NCBI GenBank assembly: GCA_017406005.1
Contig: JAFQZI010000087.1
Span: forward strand, 1-35,238
From: Oscillospiraceae bacterium
GTDB taxonomy: Bacteria > Bacillota > Clostridia > Oscillospirales > Oscillospiraceae
Direction: 5' to 3'
DNA: 35,238 bases
Part shown: positions 26,279 through 35,238 of the stretch, one piece after another
Layout: each line of letters begins with the position of its first letter
How positions within the stretch are numbered: the first letter of the stretch is position 1
Program-made: the position numbers and the translations under genes
Notes under the pieces: model-generated
What the model was told of the DNA's origin: nothing
The model's database searches: none
The model's input: only the letters and a program-made list of their open reading frames with translations

Positions 26279-29200
26279 ATGAAAGAATTCAGCTACGAGA
26301 AAATAGTAAAGGATCCGTCCGTTTTTGAGGATAACCGGCTTCCAGCACACTCAGATCATATTGCTTACCGGACAAAAGAAGAGCTCGCTGCAGGGGAGAC
26401 GAGCCTGCGCATGAGCCTTAATGGGCTGTGGAGATTCCACTATGCCAGAAATATCCACGCTGCTCCTGAAGGATTCTGGGAAGAGAGCTTCGACGTATCC
26501 GGATGGGAACTGATCCGTGTTCCGGCCCATATCCAGATGGAGGGATATGATGTTCCCGCCTATGTGAACACACAGTATCCGTGGGACGGGATAGATGATT
26601 TGAAGCCGGGAGAGGTACCGGAGGTCTTTAACCCGGTGGCAGACTATCTTCTTGATTTCACGCTGCCGGAACGGTTTGAAGGCGAAGACGTCAACATTTC
26701 CTTTGAAGGCGTGGAAAGCGGCTTTGCGCTTTGGGTGAACGGAAGCTATATCGGCTACAGCGAAGACAGCTTTGACCCGGCAGACTTCTGCCTTACTCAG
26801 GCACTCCGCAAAGGAACGAACCGTATTGCGGTAAGGGTTTTTAAATGGACTCCCGGAAGCTGGTTTGAGGATCAGGATTTTTACCGGTTTTCCGGAATTT
26901 TCCGTGATATCTTCCTGTACATGCTGCCGCATACGGCAATCACAGACATGTCTGTCGTGCCGGAGCTGGCGGATGATTATTCTACCGGAACGGTTAACAT
27001 AATTGTTTCCGGCAAGGGAAGCGGTTCTATGCATTTCAGCCTGATGAAAGAAGATAAGATTCTGGCTGAGGGGAATGCACCGATAGAGGAGGATGGACCT
27101 ACAGCAGCATTTTTCACAATGGATGCTCCTGCCCTCTGGAGTGCGGAGATCCCGGAGCTTTATCGCCTTCTGATTGAAGTGATGAATTGTGAGGGAGAGA
27201 CCACAGAGGTTATAGAGCAGCAAATCGGCTTCCGGCGGTTTGAACTGCGGGACGGTCTGATGCTGCTCAACGGCAAACGTATTGTTTTCAAAGGCGTCAA
27301 CAGGCATGATTTCAGCTCGGTAACCGGAAGAGTGCCGAACAGAGAAGAGCTGATCAAAGATATTGTGACGATGAAGCGGAACAACATCAATGCCATCCGC
27401 ACTTCACACTATCCGAACCAGTCTGCACTGTATGAGCTGTGCGATCGTTACGGACTGTACGTCATTGATGAAAACAATATGGAAACCCACGGTATGTGGG
27501 ATGCGATGCTGAGAGGCCAGGGAGAACCGATACCCAAAGACCGGGAAGAATTTCTGCCGTTGCTGCAGGATCGCGTCAATTCCGTTTATCAGCGGGATAA
27601 GAACCACCCGTGTATCCTGATCTGGTCTTGCGGGAATGAATCCTACGGCGGAAAGGTTATCTATGAGATGAGCCAACTTTTCCGGCAACTGGACGGCAAA
27701 CGCCTTGTGCACTATGAAGGTGTTTTCCATGACAGAAGCTACCCGGATACCAGTGACATGGAAAGCCAGATGTATACCCCCGCTGAGGAGGTAGAAGCCT
27801 TTCTAAGGGAGCATCCGGAGAAGCCGTTTATTCTGTGTGAATATGTGCATGCCATGGGAAACTCGTGCGGAGCGATGCACAAATATACGGATCTCTCCGA
27901 CAGGGAGATGCGATATCAGGGCGGATTCATCTGGGACTATGTGGACCAGTCGATCTGGAAGAAAGACAGGTACGGCAAGTGGTTCCAAGCATACGGCGGC
28001 GACCATGGAGAACGGCCGACGGATTACAACTTCAGCGGAAACGGAATTGTTTACGGAGGCGACCGGGCACCTTCTCCCAAGATGCAGGAAGTAAGATACA
28101 ATTATCAGGGTATAGGCATTCAGTTTGCCGAAACACAGTTTACGGTGAAAAACAAGAATCTGTTTCTGAATACCGATGTTTACCGCGCTGTGGCGCTTCT
28201 GCAAAAGGACGGGGTGCTTTGGAAGCAGAAGGAACTGGAGCTTTGTGTTCCGCCGCTGTCAGAAGAAAGCTACCCGATTCCAGACTGTTTCCTAACGGAG
28301 ATGGAGACACAGGAAAGAGCAGCAGCGTCTCTCGGAAAACCGCTGCCGGAATTTTCCGTGACCATTTCTTTCCGGCTGCAGGAAGACACGCTTTGGGCAA
28401 AAGCCGGACACGAAGTCGCTTTCGGGCAGAAGGTCTATAAGCGTGAAGCTGTTCCTTTCACCTGCACGGAAGATATTACCGTCATCCACGGGAACTGGAA
28501 TCTCGGTGTGCGTGGGAAGAATTTCTCTGCTCTGTTTTCTGCCATTCGGCCGGGGCTGACGTCGTATGTTTACGGCGGGAAAGAGATGATTGAAGCCGTA
28601 CCAATGCCGAATTTCTGGCGTGCTCCGATTGATAATGACCGCGGCAACCAGATGCAGCAGCGTTATGCGCAGTGGAAAATTGCCAGTATGTATCAGACGG
28701 TGAACGGAGGAGAAGAGCCCTTTATTTATCCGGAAGTTGAGGAGAAAGAACACAGCGTAACGGTTTCTTACCGGTATTATATGCCGACGGTTCCCAAAAG
28801 CAGCTGTGTGCTTGCCTATGAAGTTTTCGGGGACGGAACGGTTAAGACAACGCTTTCCTATGAAGCAGTGCCCGGATTGATAGATATGCCGGAATTCGGT
28901 GTTCTCTTCAAACTGAATGCCGATTATGACAGAGTAACCTGGTACGGCCTCGGTCCGGAAGAGACGTATGCCGACCGGCAAAGAGGGGCAAAACTCGGAA
29001 TCTATGAGAAAGCGGTAAAGGACAATCTGGCCGGATATCTCGTGCCGCAGGAGTGCGGAAACAAGTGCGGTGTGCGATGGGCGAAGGTTACAGACCTGAA
29101 AGGACGCGGCATGGAGTTTTTCGGGGATGAGCTTTTCGTGAATGTGCTCCCCTATACACCGCATGAGCTGGAAAATGCAGAGCATCCCTATGAACTGCCG

Positions 29201-29344
29201 GAAATTCACTATACGGTTGTGCGAGTCGCTATGATGCAGATGGGCGTCGGCGGGGACGACAGCTGGGGTGCCAGAACACATCCGGAATATCTGCTGCCGG
29301 CCGAAAAGGATCTGAGCTTTTCTTTCTATTTCCGGGGAATATGA
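26279..29344 (+). CDS. lacZ: Beta-galactosidase, glycoside hydrolase family 2
   Basis: A 1021-aa GH2 enzyme of full LacZ length. The order of domains is normal: sugar-binding jelly roll (NGLWRFHYARN), immunoglobulin-like part, TIM barrel, second Ig-like part and C-terminal beta-galactosidase small-chain domain (TWYGLGPEETYADR). The acid/base is Glu454 in WSCGNES and the nucleophile Glu521 in LCEYVHAMGNS; DENNMETHG is also present. It cleaves terminal beta-galactosides. There is no signal peptide, so it acts in the cytoplasm on imported sugar. GGAGA before ATG 26279 is a better start than ATG 26264. It closes the AraC/ABC sugar locus. Confidence 0.95.
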   Translation: MKEFSYEKIVKDPSVFEDNRLPAHSDHIAYRTKEELAAGETSLRMSLNGLWRFHYARNIHAAPEGFWEESFDVSGWELIRVPAHIQMEGYDVPAYVNTQYPWDGIDDLKPGEVPEVFNPVADYLLDFTLPERFEGEDVNISFEGVESGFALWVNGSYIGYSEDSFDPADFCLTQALRKGTNRIAVRVFKWTPGSWFEDQDFYRFSGIFRDIFLYMLPHTAITDMSVVPELADDYSTGTVNIIVSGKGSGSMHFSLMKEDKILAEGNAPIEEDGPTAAFFTMDAPALWSAEIPELYRLLIEVMNCEGETTEVIEQQIGFRRFELRDGLMLLNGKRIVFKGVNRHDFSSVTGRVPNREELIKDIVTMKRNNINAIRTSHYPNQSALYELCDRYGLYVIDENNMETHGMWDAMLRGQGEPIPKDREEFLPLLQDRVNSVYQRDKNHPCILIWSCGNESYGGKVIYEMSQLFRQLDGKRLVHYEGVFHDRSYPDTSDMESQMYTPAEEVEAFLREHPEKPFILCEYVHAMGNSCGAMHKYTDLSDREMRYQGGFIWDYVDQSIWKKDRYGKWFQAYGGDHGERPTDYNFSGNGIVYGGDRAPSPKMQEVRYNYQGIGIQFAETQFTVKNKNLFLNTDVYRAVALLQKDGVLWKQKELELCVPPLSEESYPIPDCFLTEMETQERAAASLGKPLPEFSVTISFRLQEDTLWAKAGHEVAFGQKVYKREAVPFTCTEDITVIHGNWNLGVRGKNFSALFSAIRPGLTSYVYGGKEMIEAVPMPNFWRAPIDNDRGNQMQQRYAQWKIASMYQTVNGGEEPFIYPEVEEKEHSVTVSYRYYMPTVPKSSCVLAYEVFGDGTVKTTLSYEAVPGLIDMPEFGVLFKLNADYDRVTWYGLGPEETYADRQRGAKLGIYEKAVKDNLAGYLVPQECGNKCGVRWAKVTDLKGRGMEFFGDELFVNVLPYTPHELENAEHPYELPEIHYTVVRVAMMQMGVGGDDSWGARTHPEYLLPAEKDLSFSFYFRGI

Positions 29345-29378
29345 CATAATCCTATTTACATAATATATAACGATGCAC

Positions 29379-29429
29379 AAAAAAGAGAAAGGTTAACCCT
29401 TGGATTGGGAACTTACCTTTCTCTTTTTT
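29379..29429. terminator. Bidirectional terminator between lacZ and the yigZ gene
   Basis: AAAAAAGAGAAAGGT (29379-29393) pairs perfectly with ACCTTTCTCTTTTTT (29415-29429). The A- and T-rich ends supply a U-run in both directions, so it can end both lacZ (+) and the convergent YigZ-family gene (-), whose stop codon at 29413-29415 runs into the stem. Confidence 0.9.
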
Positions 29430-30015
29430 CAGGTGATACGGTGCCGGATGTCATGTCGAAAATCCGGGCACTGTAGGCTTCGGCTTTTTCGGAGAGGATG
29501 CTGACAAGCATCGTGACATCGGCCTCATAGGAAGTATCTTCAACGGTACCGCCAAAGGAAAGCGTTTCCAGACGGATCCGTTCTGCAAGGGAATAGGGAC
29601 AGCGGAGAAGAAAATATGTTTTCGGGAGAATTTCTACCGTCCCGGCATTTTCTAATGCTTCCTTGGCGGCTTTCGTATAGGCACGCAGCAGCCCACCGGC
29701 TCCGAGCAGCACACCACCGAAATATCTTGTGACCACGCAGACGGCGTTGGTGACGCCCTCCTTCCGGAAGACTTCAAGCATCGGGATACCTGCTGTGCCC
29801 TGCGGTTCACCGTCGTCGGAATACCGTTCCGGGCCGTCCTTAATCAGATAGCACCAGCAGTTGTGGCGGGCATCACGGTGGAGTTTTTTTATGCCCGCAA
29901 TAAAAGCACGGGCTTCCTCTTCGCCGGAAACAGGCTCAACAAAACCGAGAAAGCTGGAGCGTTTCTCCACATATTCGCTCTCCCCGCGACCGGCCGGAAT
30001 CAGATAACCGCTCAT
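29413..30015 (-). CDS. YigZ/IMPACT family protein
   Basis: A 200-aa protein of the UPF0029/IMPACT family, with the N-terminal YigZ domain (VEKRSSFLGFVEPV, HNCWCYLI, SDDGEPQGTAG, VTRYFGGVLLGAGGLLRAY) and a C-terminal ferredoxin-like DUF1949 part. The family is linked to translation control, but the bacterial role is unsettled. The frame opens upstream at 30045, but the ATG at 30015 overlaps the HflX stop as ATGA and has GGAGGAG before it, so it is the likely start. Confidence 0.9.
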   Translation of the reverse strand: MSGYLIPAGRGESEYVEKRSSFLGFVEPVSGEEEARAFIAGIKKLHRDARHNCWCYLIKDGPERYSDDGEPQGTAGIPMLEVFRKEGVTNAVCVVTRYFGGVLLGAGGLLRAYTKAAKEALENAGTVEILPKTYFLLRCPYSLAERIRLETLSFGGTVEDTSYEADVTMLVSILSEKAEAYSARIFDMTSGTVSPEKRER

Positions 30016-31310
30016 GATTCCCACTCCTCCCGAGGCTCTGTCCAACCGGGAATAAACTGTTTGACACGGCCGAAAACATCAGGTGTGACAACAGCGTCGA
30101 TTTCTATGGAGGTGTCAGTATATTCCATGTTTTCCAGGATCGCTTCTCGATTGAGAAGATCCGTGATCCCGGCATTGGAATAGGGAACGGAGAGATGCAC
30201 ACGGCGTTTGCCGCGGTCGAGCAGAGAGGCAAGTTTTTCAACGAGGTCAGCAGTACCCTCACCGGTTTTTGCTGAGATGCAGACAACATCTTCCCCGTGA
30301 GGAAGAATGCCCATGTAAAGATCACATTTGTTGAAAACCCTGATACAGGGCGTCTGTTCTGCACCAAGCTGACGAATCAGGCTTTCCACAACGCGAACCT
30401 GCTCTTCCCATTCCGGGTTGGACAGATCAATAACATGGAGGAGCACATCGGCGAAGGAGAGCTCTTCCAGTGTTGCCTTAAAGGCTTCAATCAGATGGGT
30501 AGGCAGTTTGCGGATAAAACCGACGGTATCACTGATGAGGATCTCCTGCGTCTCATCGATACGGAAACGTCTGGTCGTAGTATCCAGCGTGTCGAAAAGA
30601 CGATCGTTGGCAGGGATATCGGAGTCTGTAAGGCAGTTGAGCAGGGAGCTTTTGCCCGCATTTGTGTAGCCGACCAGTGCAACAACCGGCATGGCATTTT
30701 TCTCCCTGCGGCGGCGCTGCGTTTCACGGTTTTTCCGTACTTCCGAAAGCTCTTCTTCCAGTTTCTGGATTTTACGGCGGATGTGACGGCGGTCCGTTTC
30801 CAGCTGTGTTTCACCGGGGCCGCGCGTCCCGATAGGAGATGATCCGCCGGAAGCTGTCTGGCGGACGAGATGTGTCCACATACCGGTGAGGCGGGGGAGG
30901 AGATATTTATACTGCGCCAGCTCGACCTGAAGCTGACCTTCCCGCGTCTGGGCGCGTTGGGCAAAAATATCAAGAATCAGACCTGAACGATCGAGCACTT
31001 TAACGCCGAGTTCTTCACCGAGAACACGCATCTGGGATGGAGTGAGCTCATTATCGAAGACGGCAAGATCACAGTCATTGGCTTCTATGAGATCTTTCAT
31101 CTCGCGCACTTTTCCCTCACCGATGAAGCTGTGGGTGTTCGGAGATGGAAGATTCTGCATAATGACGGCGACCGATTCACCCCCTGCAGTTTCCACAAGG
31201 GAGGCAAGCTCGTCCATACTAACATCGGAAGAGCGCTCGCGTACCTCCATGCTGAGAGCACTCAGCCCGGCGAGAACGGCACGCTCTTTTCTGACGGCAG
31301 TTTCATTCAT
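30012..31310 (-). CDS. hflX: Ribosome-associated GTPase HflX
   Basis: A 432-aa protein of normal HflX length. The N-terminal GTP-binding-associated domain is followed by a coiled-coil-like segment (about 175-205) and a G domain: G1 GYTNAGKSS (214-222), G3 DTVGF (261-265) and NKCD near 330. HflX splits stalled or stressed 70S ribosomes. Its start overlaps the TrxB stop as ATGA. Confidence 0.95.
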   Translation of the reverse strand: MNETAVRKERAVLAGLSALSMEVRERSSDVSMDELASLVETAGGESVAVIMQNLPSPNTHSFIGEGKVREMKDLIEANDCDLAVFDNELTPSQMRVLGEELGVKVLDRSGLILDIFAQRAQTREGQLQVELAQYKYLLPRLTGMWTHLVRQTASGGSSPIGTRGPGETQLETDRRHIRRKIQKLEEELSEVRKNRETQRRRREKNAMPVVALVGYTNAGKSSLLNCLTDSDIPANDRLFDTLDTTTRRFRIDETQEILISDTVGFIRKLPTHLIEAFKATLEELSFADVLLHVIDLSNPEWEEQVRVVESLIRQLGAEQTPCIRVFNKCDLYMGILPHGEDVVCISAKTGEGTADLVEKLASLLDRGKRRVHLSVPYSNAGITDLLNREAILENMEYTDTSIEIDAVVTPDVFGRVKQFIPGWTEPREEWES

Positions 31311-32221
31311 ACGGCGTCGAGATAGCTGCAGGCGGCAAGAGCAGCTACAGAACCGTCAGCTGCGGCGGTGGTTACCTGGCGGACGGATTTGGCGCGGCAG
31401 TCACCCGCAACAAAAAGGCCGGGCGTCGGAGTAAGACAATCTTCCCCTGAGCGGGCATAACCGGCTTGGTCCAGAGAGAGAAGCGGTGCAAAAGCCGCAA
31501 GATCCGGCTCATGGCCGATCGCGACGAAAAGGCCGTCAATCGGGAGAACTTCTTCCGGGCCGGCGCAGTTTATTAAGACAGAAGAGAGCTCTTCTTCACC
31601 CTGAAGGGACTGGATGGTTGTCTCCATCAACATGGTAACGTTGGGACGGGCTTTCAGGGCATCAACCAGCGCGGCTTCTCCGCGGAAGGTGCCGCGGCGA
31701 TGAATCAGATAGACCTTGCTGCAGGTTTCAGAGAGAAGCAGAGCATCCTGCAGGGCGCTGTTTCCTCCTCCGTAAACAGCAACGGCTTTTCCGTTGTAAA
31801 AAGCACCGTCGCACACAGCACAGAAGCTGATTCCGTTGCCGATGAACTCTTCCTCCCGGGGGAGGCCGAGCATACGGGGTTTGGCTCCGGTTGCCAGAAT
31901 GACAGTGCGGGACAAGTAGGATGTGCCGGAATCAGCAATGACATGAAAGCCCTCGGCTGTTTTTTCGACAGAAGTGACTTCTTCCAGTTCTACTTCGGCT
32001 CCCTGGCTCATGGCCTGTTCCAGAAAACGGTCACCGAGTTCGTTGCCGGAAACAGAAACATCTCCTGGGAAGTTCTCAACTTTAGGGCTCCAAGTAATTT
32101 GCCCTCCAAAAGCTGCTTTCTCAAGCACCAGCACGGATTTTCCCGCCCGGCGCGCATAGGTCGCGGCAGTCAGCCCTGCAGGGCCACCGCCGACAACGAT
32201 AAGATCGTATTGTATCGACAT
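31307..32221 (-). CDS. trxB: Thioredoxin reductase
   Basis: A 304-aa flavoprotein with the FAD motif GGGPAG (11-16), redox-active Cys134 and Cys137 in CAVC, and the NADPH motif GGGNSA (151-156). It passes electrons from NADPH to thioredoxin. Length and motifs are complete. The start codon follows the DnaD gene by 52 bases. Confidence 0.95.
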   Translation of the reverse strand: MSIQYDLIVVGGGPAGLTAATYARRAGKSVLVLEKAAFGGQITWSPKVENFPGDVSVSGNELGDRFLEQAMSQGAEVELEEVTSVEKTAEGFHVIADSGTSYLSRTVILATGAKPRMLGLPREEEFIGNGISFCAVCDGAFYNGKAVAVYGGGNSALQDALLLSETCSKVYLIHRRGTFRGEAALVDALKARPNVTMLMETTIQSLQGEEELSSVLINCAGPEEVLPIDGLFVAIGHEPDLAAFAPLLSLDQAGYARSGEDCLTPTPGLFVAGDCRAKSVRQVTTAAADGSVAALAACSYLDAV

Positions 32222-32273
32222 TTTTCAGTACTCCCGAATTGATCAAGATGTGTTTTAACAGACGAAAAGATTC

Positions 32274-33221
32274 TTATTTGAGATCGCCAAAATCCGTCGG
32301 CGTAAAGGGCCGGGGAGGCCGCCCGGCTTTCCCCTGATGGGAAGTATTTTTCCGGCTGGAAGAGGAATCCTGTTTTTCTATCTCCTGAATGGTGTGCAGT
32401 CCGGCTTCGTGCCACTTCGTGAGGATTGTATTCATGTAAGCCAGCGCACGTTTGCCGGTTCTTGTTACGGTGCGCTCATAGGCAAGGCGAATCGCATCCA
32501 CTTCAAATCCCATTTCCAACCAGGAGGAGAAGTAGGCTTCTTCGGTAGGCACCAGCTTGCGGTCATAGATCTCAAGAGCGGATTTGATGCTGCTGAATCT
32601 GGAATGAAGAAGCTTCTGCTCTTCCACATACGCTTCTGCTTCCTCGGGGGAATGAATCTCTTTGTTTGCCCATAGAAAGGCTTCCCTCTCGATGGAGCGG
32701 ATAGTGGGTTTTCTGGCTGCCCCTTCCGGGCCGCGATACAACTCTGCACAGTAATGCAGGAGTACATAAATCACCTCAGCGGAAAGACCGAGATGGTTAT
32801 AAATACCAAGCATGCGGCTCATGTCATTGCGGGTGAGCTGCTTGCCGAGGATCTGCTTTGTTGCGTCAAGCACGGCTTTGAAACCGCTGTCGCTTTTTGT
32901 GCAGGCATTGATCTCTTCTGAAGTGTATTCAGGAAGCTCATCTGCAGGAAGAGGGATTTTTACCGAGGGGGAAGATTCCTGCACGGAAGGAGTATGTGCA
33001 GAGCTTTCAGCAGGTGTGTGAGACATCGAGAGTTTCATCCTGCCGAGCTTTTCAGCGGCGTCGCGCACCTGAGAAAGCGTCATAAACAAATCGCCCGCAG
33101 CCTGTTCGAGGTCGTTGCTTCCAGTGAAAACAGACCAGAGATACAGGAGCGCGCAGTCTCCATCGTGAGCATGAAGAATGTGCTCTGCGTCTTCAGTTTT
33201 GATCAGAAATTCATTATTCAT
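32274..33221 (-). CDS. DnaD domain protein
   Basis: A 315-aa protein with two DnaB_2/DnaD-like regions. The first lies about 95-170 (LGKQLTRNDMSRMLGIYNH). The second, about 205-275, includes EMGFEVDAIRLAYERTV and the family-typical YMNTILTKWHEAG. DnaD-type proteins help load the replicative helicase in Bacillota. The frame opens upstream to 33290, but ATG 33221 overlaps the MFS stop as ATGA and is preferred. Confidence 0.85.
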   Translation of the reverse strand: MNNEFLIKTEDAEHILHAHDGDCALLYLWSVFTGSNDLEQAAGDLFMTLSQVRDAAEKLGRMKLSMSHTPAESSAHTPSVQESSPSVKIPLPADELPEYTSEEINACTKSDSGFKAVLDATKQILGKQLTRNDMSRMLGIYNHLGLSAEVIYVLLHYCAELYRGPEGAARKPTIRSIEREAFLWANKEIHSPEEAEAYVEEQKLLHSRFSSIKSALEIYDRKLVPTEEAYFSSWLEMGFEVDAIRLAYERTVTRTGKRALAYMNTILTKWHEAGLHTIQEIEKQDSSSSRKNTSHQGKAGRPPRPFTPTDFGDLK

Positions 33222-34411
33222 GGCTGATCCTTTTCTGTGCCGAGGAAGGCAATAACGGCACCCACAAAACAAATGCCGAAAGCAATCCAAAGTGTGTTGG
33301 TGACGGTTGTGCGGTCATACAGAAGACCACCGATGAGGCTTGCCACTACGCTGCCGACGGTCGTCATGGTATAGGCAAGGCTCTGGGCTTTTGCGGAGTC
33401 TTCATAGGGAATGGCATCATCCACATACGGAACAATTGCTGCCGTATACAACGCAAAAGAAGGAGCCTGCAGCAGGAAGGCACCGATCAGAGCCGGAATA
33501 CTTCCGGCCAGGGCGATGGCAGCTGCTTTCAAAACAAAAAATACGAAAGCAACACGCATCAGGCTTCCGGGTTTATACTTTCCGAACAGTGTGACATAGA
33601 GCATCATGACAGGGATTTCAACCGCTGCCATAAACGCGTTGACAAGGCCCATTGTTCCCGTATCACCGCCGACATTGTTGGTAATGTTGATCAGGAACGT
33701 TACAATGATATTGTGCGAAGAAAACAGCAGTGCAATTCCCAGCAGAAGAACGGAAAATCTGCGGTTATTCCGGATAAAGCCGAACAACGAGGAAGCCTTC
33801 TGTGAAATCTCTGCGGAAGAGGACGCGGCCGGCAGTTCCCGCCTGATCCGGAAAAAAGCCGCAAACTGAAGAGCGCACAAAAGCAGGCCGGAGACAGGAA
33901 CCAGACGAATAGAGATGCGCTCGATGAGGATGCCGAGGAAGGTGGAAAGCAGCACATAAGCTGCAGACCCGATGCCGCGGGCGAATCCGTAATTGATGGA
34001 GAGACCGTGATAGACCGCATCGGAATAGAGCTTCAGATTCAGGGAATTCGCTGTCAGCGTAAAAGCAATGTACAATGTATAGGCGACGGAAGTAACGGCG
34101 CCTTTCACGGGATAGAGATTCAACAGGATAAGAAATCCTGCCTGAAGACAGAGCACAGGAGGAATCAGCGTTGAAGCCGTTATTTTTTCGGAGCGGTCGA
34201 CTACGGCAGAGAGCTCCGGGCCGATCAGTGCACCGAGCAGATTTCCCAGCGCCAGAATGAGCCCCAGCTCGGAATTGGTATAGGAAAGACCAAGCAGATA
34301 TACAGATGCAAAACTGACAGCTGCGCAGAAGCTCATCCAGAAAGAAGCCTGGAGAAAGGCATAGGGAGCTGTCAGATTCCCGGGTCTGGTTGAAAGAACA
34401 GTTTTACTCAT
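33218..34411 (-). CDS. MFS transporter (12 helices)
   Basis: A 397-aa major facilitator protein with about 12 hydrophobic helices and short loops, resembling the MFS_1-like group. The substrate cannot be named. No Shine-Dalgarno precedes the ATG, and the nearest promoter lies only about 10 bases upstream, suggesting a leaderless message. It leads the cluster with the DnaD, TrxB, HflX and YigZ genes. Confidence 0.8.
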   Translation of the reverse strand: MSKTVLSTRPGNLTAPYAFLQASFWMSFCAAVSFASVYLLGLSYTNSELGLILALGNLLGALIGPELSAVVDRSEKITASTLIPPVLCLQAGFLILLNLYPVKGAVTSVAYTLYIAFTLTANSLNLKLYSDAVYHGLSINYGFARGIGSAAYVLLSTFLGILIERISIRLVPVSGLLLCALQFAAFFRIRRELPAASSSAEISQKASSLFGFIRNNRRFSVLLLGIALLFSSHNIIVTFLINITNNVGGDTGTMGLVNAFMAAVEIPVMMLYVTLFGKYKPGSLMRVAFVFFVLKAAAIALAGSIPALIGAFLLQAPSFALYTAAIVPYVDDAIPYEDSAKAQSLAYTMTTVGSVVASLIGGLLYDRTTVTNTLWIAFGICFVGAVIAFLGTEKDQP

Positions 34412-34420
34412 AACTATATA

Positions 34421-34449
34421 AATATAGCCTAAAGAGGAAAAACTTTCAA
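34421..34449 (-). promoter_or_regulatory. Candidate promoter of the MFS-dnaD-trxB-hflX cluster
   Basis: On the minus strand TTGAAA (34444-34449) and TATATT (34421-34426) are separated by 17 bp. The start codon at 34411 would be only about 3 bases from the predicted start of transcription. Confidence 0.55.
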
Positions 34450-34459
34450 CATAAAATTT

Positions 34460-34492
34460 CCCCGCTGCCCTGAAGTGATCAGCGCGGCGGGG
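34460..34492 (-). terminator. Terminator of the GPH transporter gene
   Basis: CCCCGCTGC (34460-34468) pairs with GCGGCGGGG (34484-34492), with one G-T pair, 19 bases past the stop codon. On the minus strand it is followed by AAATTTTATG, a modest U-run. Confidence 0.75.
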
Positions 34493-34511
34493 AGATTGTG
34501 GTTACAGGATC

Positions 34512-35238
34512 TTATGCCTTGATTGCCGGGCGGTTGGCAGCTTTACGGAGAGCGTTGAACTCTTCCAGAAGCTTTGCTTCGGCTTCTTTTTCAGCCTTCT
34601 TCTGTTCCGCAGTCAGCTTCGCAACACGGGCTTCTTCCGCCTTGGCGGCATCAGCCTGCTTTTTAAGTTCCGCCTGGTAGGCTTCTTCGCCTTCTTCCAT
34701 GCGGATTTTTTCTTCTGAAGAGATGAACTTGCGGCCTTCGGCTTTGGCAGCAGCCTTCTGGTCCTCCACGATAGCCTTGTGGTCCAGCTTGCCGAACTTC
34801 TCCACCTTCATGAAAAGGAAGATCAGGAAAATGCCGAGATAGCAGAGCGTTTCGCCGCCGATGAAGACCCACGGCATGGCAGAGCGAAGCGATGTGTTCG
34901 TCTGCAGCGTGGAAATATCATAGTTTACGCCGCTGAGCACCGCGTTGAGCACACCGGTGGTCAGGCCTGTCATGCCTGCAATGATGGCACCGTAAATCGT
35001 CATCGAAAGCCCGTCGGTGCGGGACCCGTTGATGGCTTCCTGGTGGTCAAGGATATCAGCCAGAAGTGCAAGGGACAGATACATGGCAGGGGTGGAGCCG
35101 AGTGCCTTGACGACGAAGGAGATGATGACGACAACCCAGTTGGAGGGAGCCAGCATGCCGATCACACCGCCGATGGTTGCAAGGACTGCCCCGCAGAGGA
35201 TTGCCTTGGCTTTGCTTCCGAGCTTGTTGGCAAGCGGA
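34512..35238 (-). CDS. GPH-family sugar symporter, C-terminal part
   Basis: The frame is open to the window edge, so only the last 241 residues are present. Four to five helices remain (GAVLATIGGVIGMLAP, MYLSLALLADILDHQEAINGSRTDG), matching glycoside-pentoside-hexuronide symporters such as MelB; ADILDHQE is in the conserved family loop. The last 85 residues form a charged Ala/Glu/Lys-rich, probably coiled-coil cytoplasmic tail, unlike ordinary MelB. It may be a regulatory or interaction tail. Confidence 0.8.
   Translation of the reverse strand, partial: PLANKLGSKAKAILCGAVLATIGGVIGMLAPSNWVVVIISFVVKALGSTPAMYLSLALLADILDHQEAINGSRTDGLSMTIYGAIIAGMTGLTTGVLNAVLSGVNYDISTLQTNTSLRSAMPWVFIGGETLCYLGIFLIFLFMKVEKFGKLDHKAIVEDQKAAAKAEGRKFISSEEKIRMEEGEEAYQAELKKQADAAKAEEARVAKLTAEQKKAEKEAEAKLLEEFNALRKAANRPAIKA

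Noticed and set aside
28292-29380. A 362-aa reading frame opposite lacZ (and a 318-aa one at 26351-27307)
   Set aside because: Both are antisense to a clear GH2 gene and show no protein features.

Overview
The window looks like chromosomal DNA of a gut-type Clostridia (Bacillota). It has DnaD-domain and HflX/TrxB housekeeping genes, A/G-rich Shine-Dalgarno sites, consensus sigma-A promoters, and a CUT1 sugar importer beside an AraC regulator and a GH2 beta-galactosidase. The genus cannot be named from sequence alone. No integrase, transposase, tRNA or rRNA gene or CRISPR array was seen.

Left edge (1-4232): a short stretch of uncertain content, an AAA_14/DUF4143 ATPase (-), a secreted four-LysM protein (-) with a perfect consensus promoter and a clear terminator, and a gene with two GIY-YIG-like domains and a NUMOD1-like tail (+).

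Centre (4288-21988), the most unusual part: about 17.7 kb of co-directional, mostly abutting genes. In order: HD-RyR fusion; Cys-based protein phosphatase; RlaP-type nucleotidyltransferase; unrecognised 206-aa protein; Ser/Thr kinase-WD40-zinc ribbon; tandem TIR-TPR protein; a non-coding RNA that folds as a YrlA-type Y RNA (tRNA-like module with the acceptor ends fused, on a long two-part stem); a TerD-like protein of the MXAN_6230/SCO0854 type; a PP1-like metallophosphatase; a membrane TIR with an extracytoplasmic alpha-toroid; a secreted alpha-toroid paralogue; and a SLOG-SLATT membrane protein. The parts suggest a stress or anti-invader system. Surface sensing (the toroids) and protein phosphorylation would control NAD/nucleotide-acting effectors (TIR, SLOG) and RNA repair or quality control (RlaP, Y RNA, TerD-like). 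That joint role is inference; the domain content and gene order are visible in the sequence.

Sugar locus (22018-29344): AraC/cupin regulator, a sugar-binding protein carrying a one-base frameshift right after its signal peptide, two permeases and LacZ, with hairpins between the transport genes. No transport ATPase is present; CUT1 systems often share one encoded elsewhere.

Right edge (29413-35238, all -): a cluster with translational ATGA overlaps (MFS transporter/DnaD protein, TrxB/HflX, HflX/YigZ), then the C-terminal part of a GPH-family sugar symporter with a long charged tail, cut by the window end. A 15-bp bidirectional terminator separates this cluster from the convergent lacZ.
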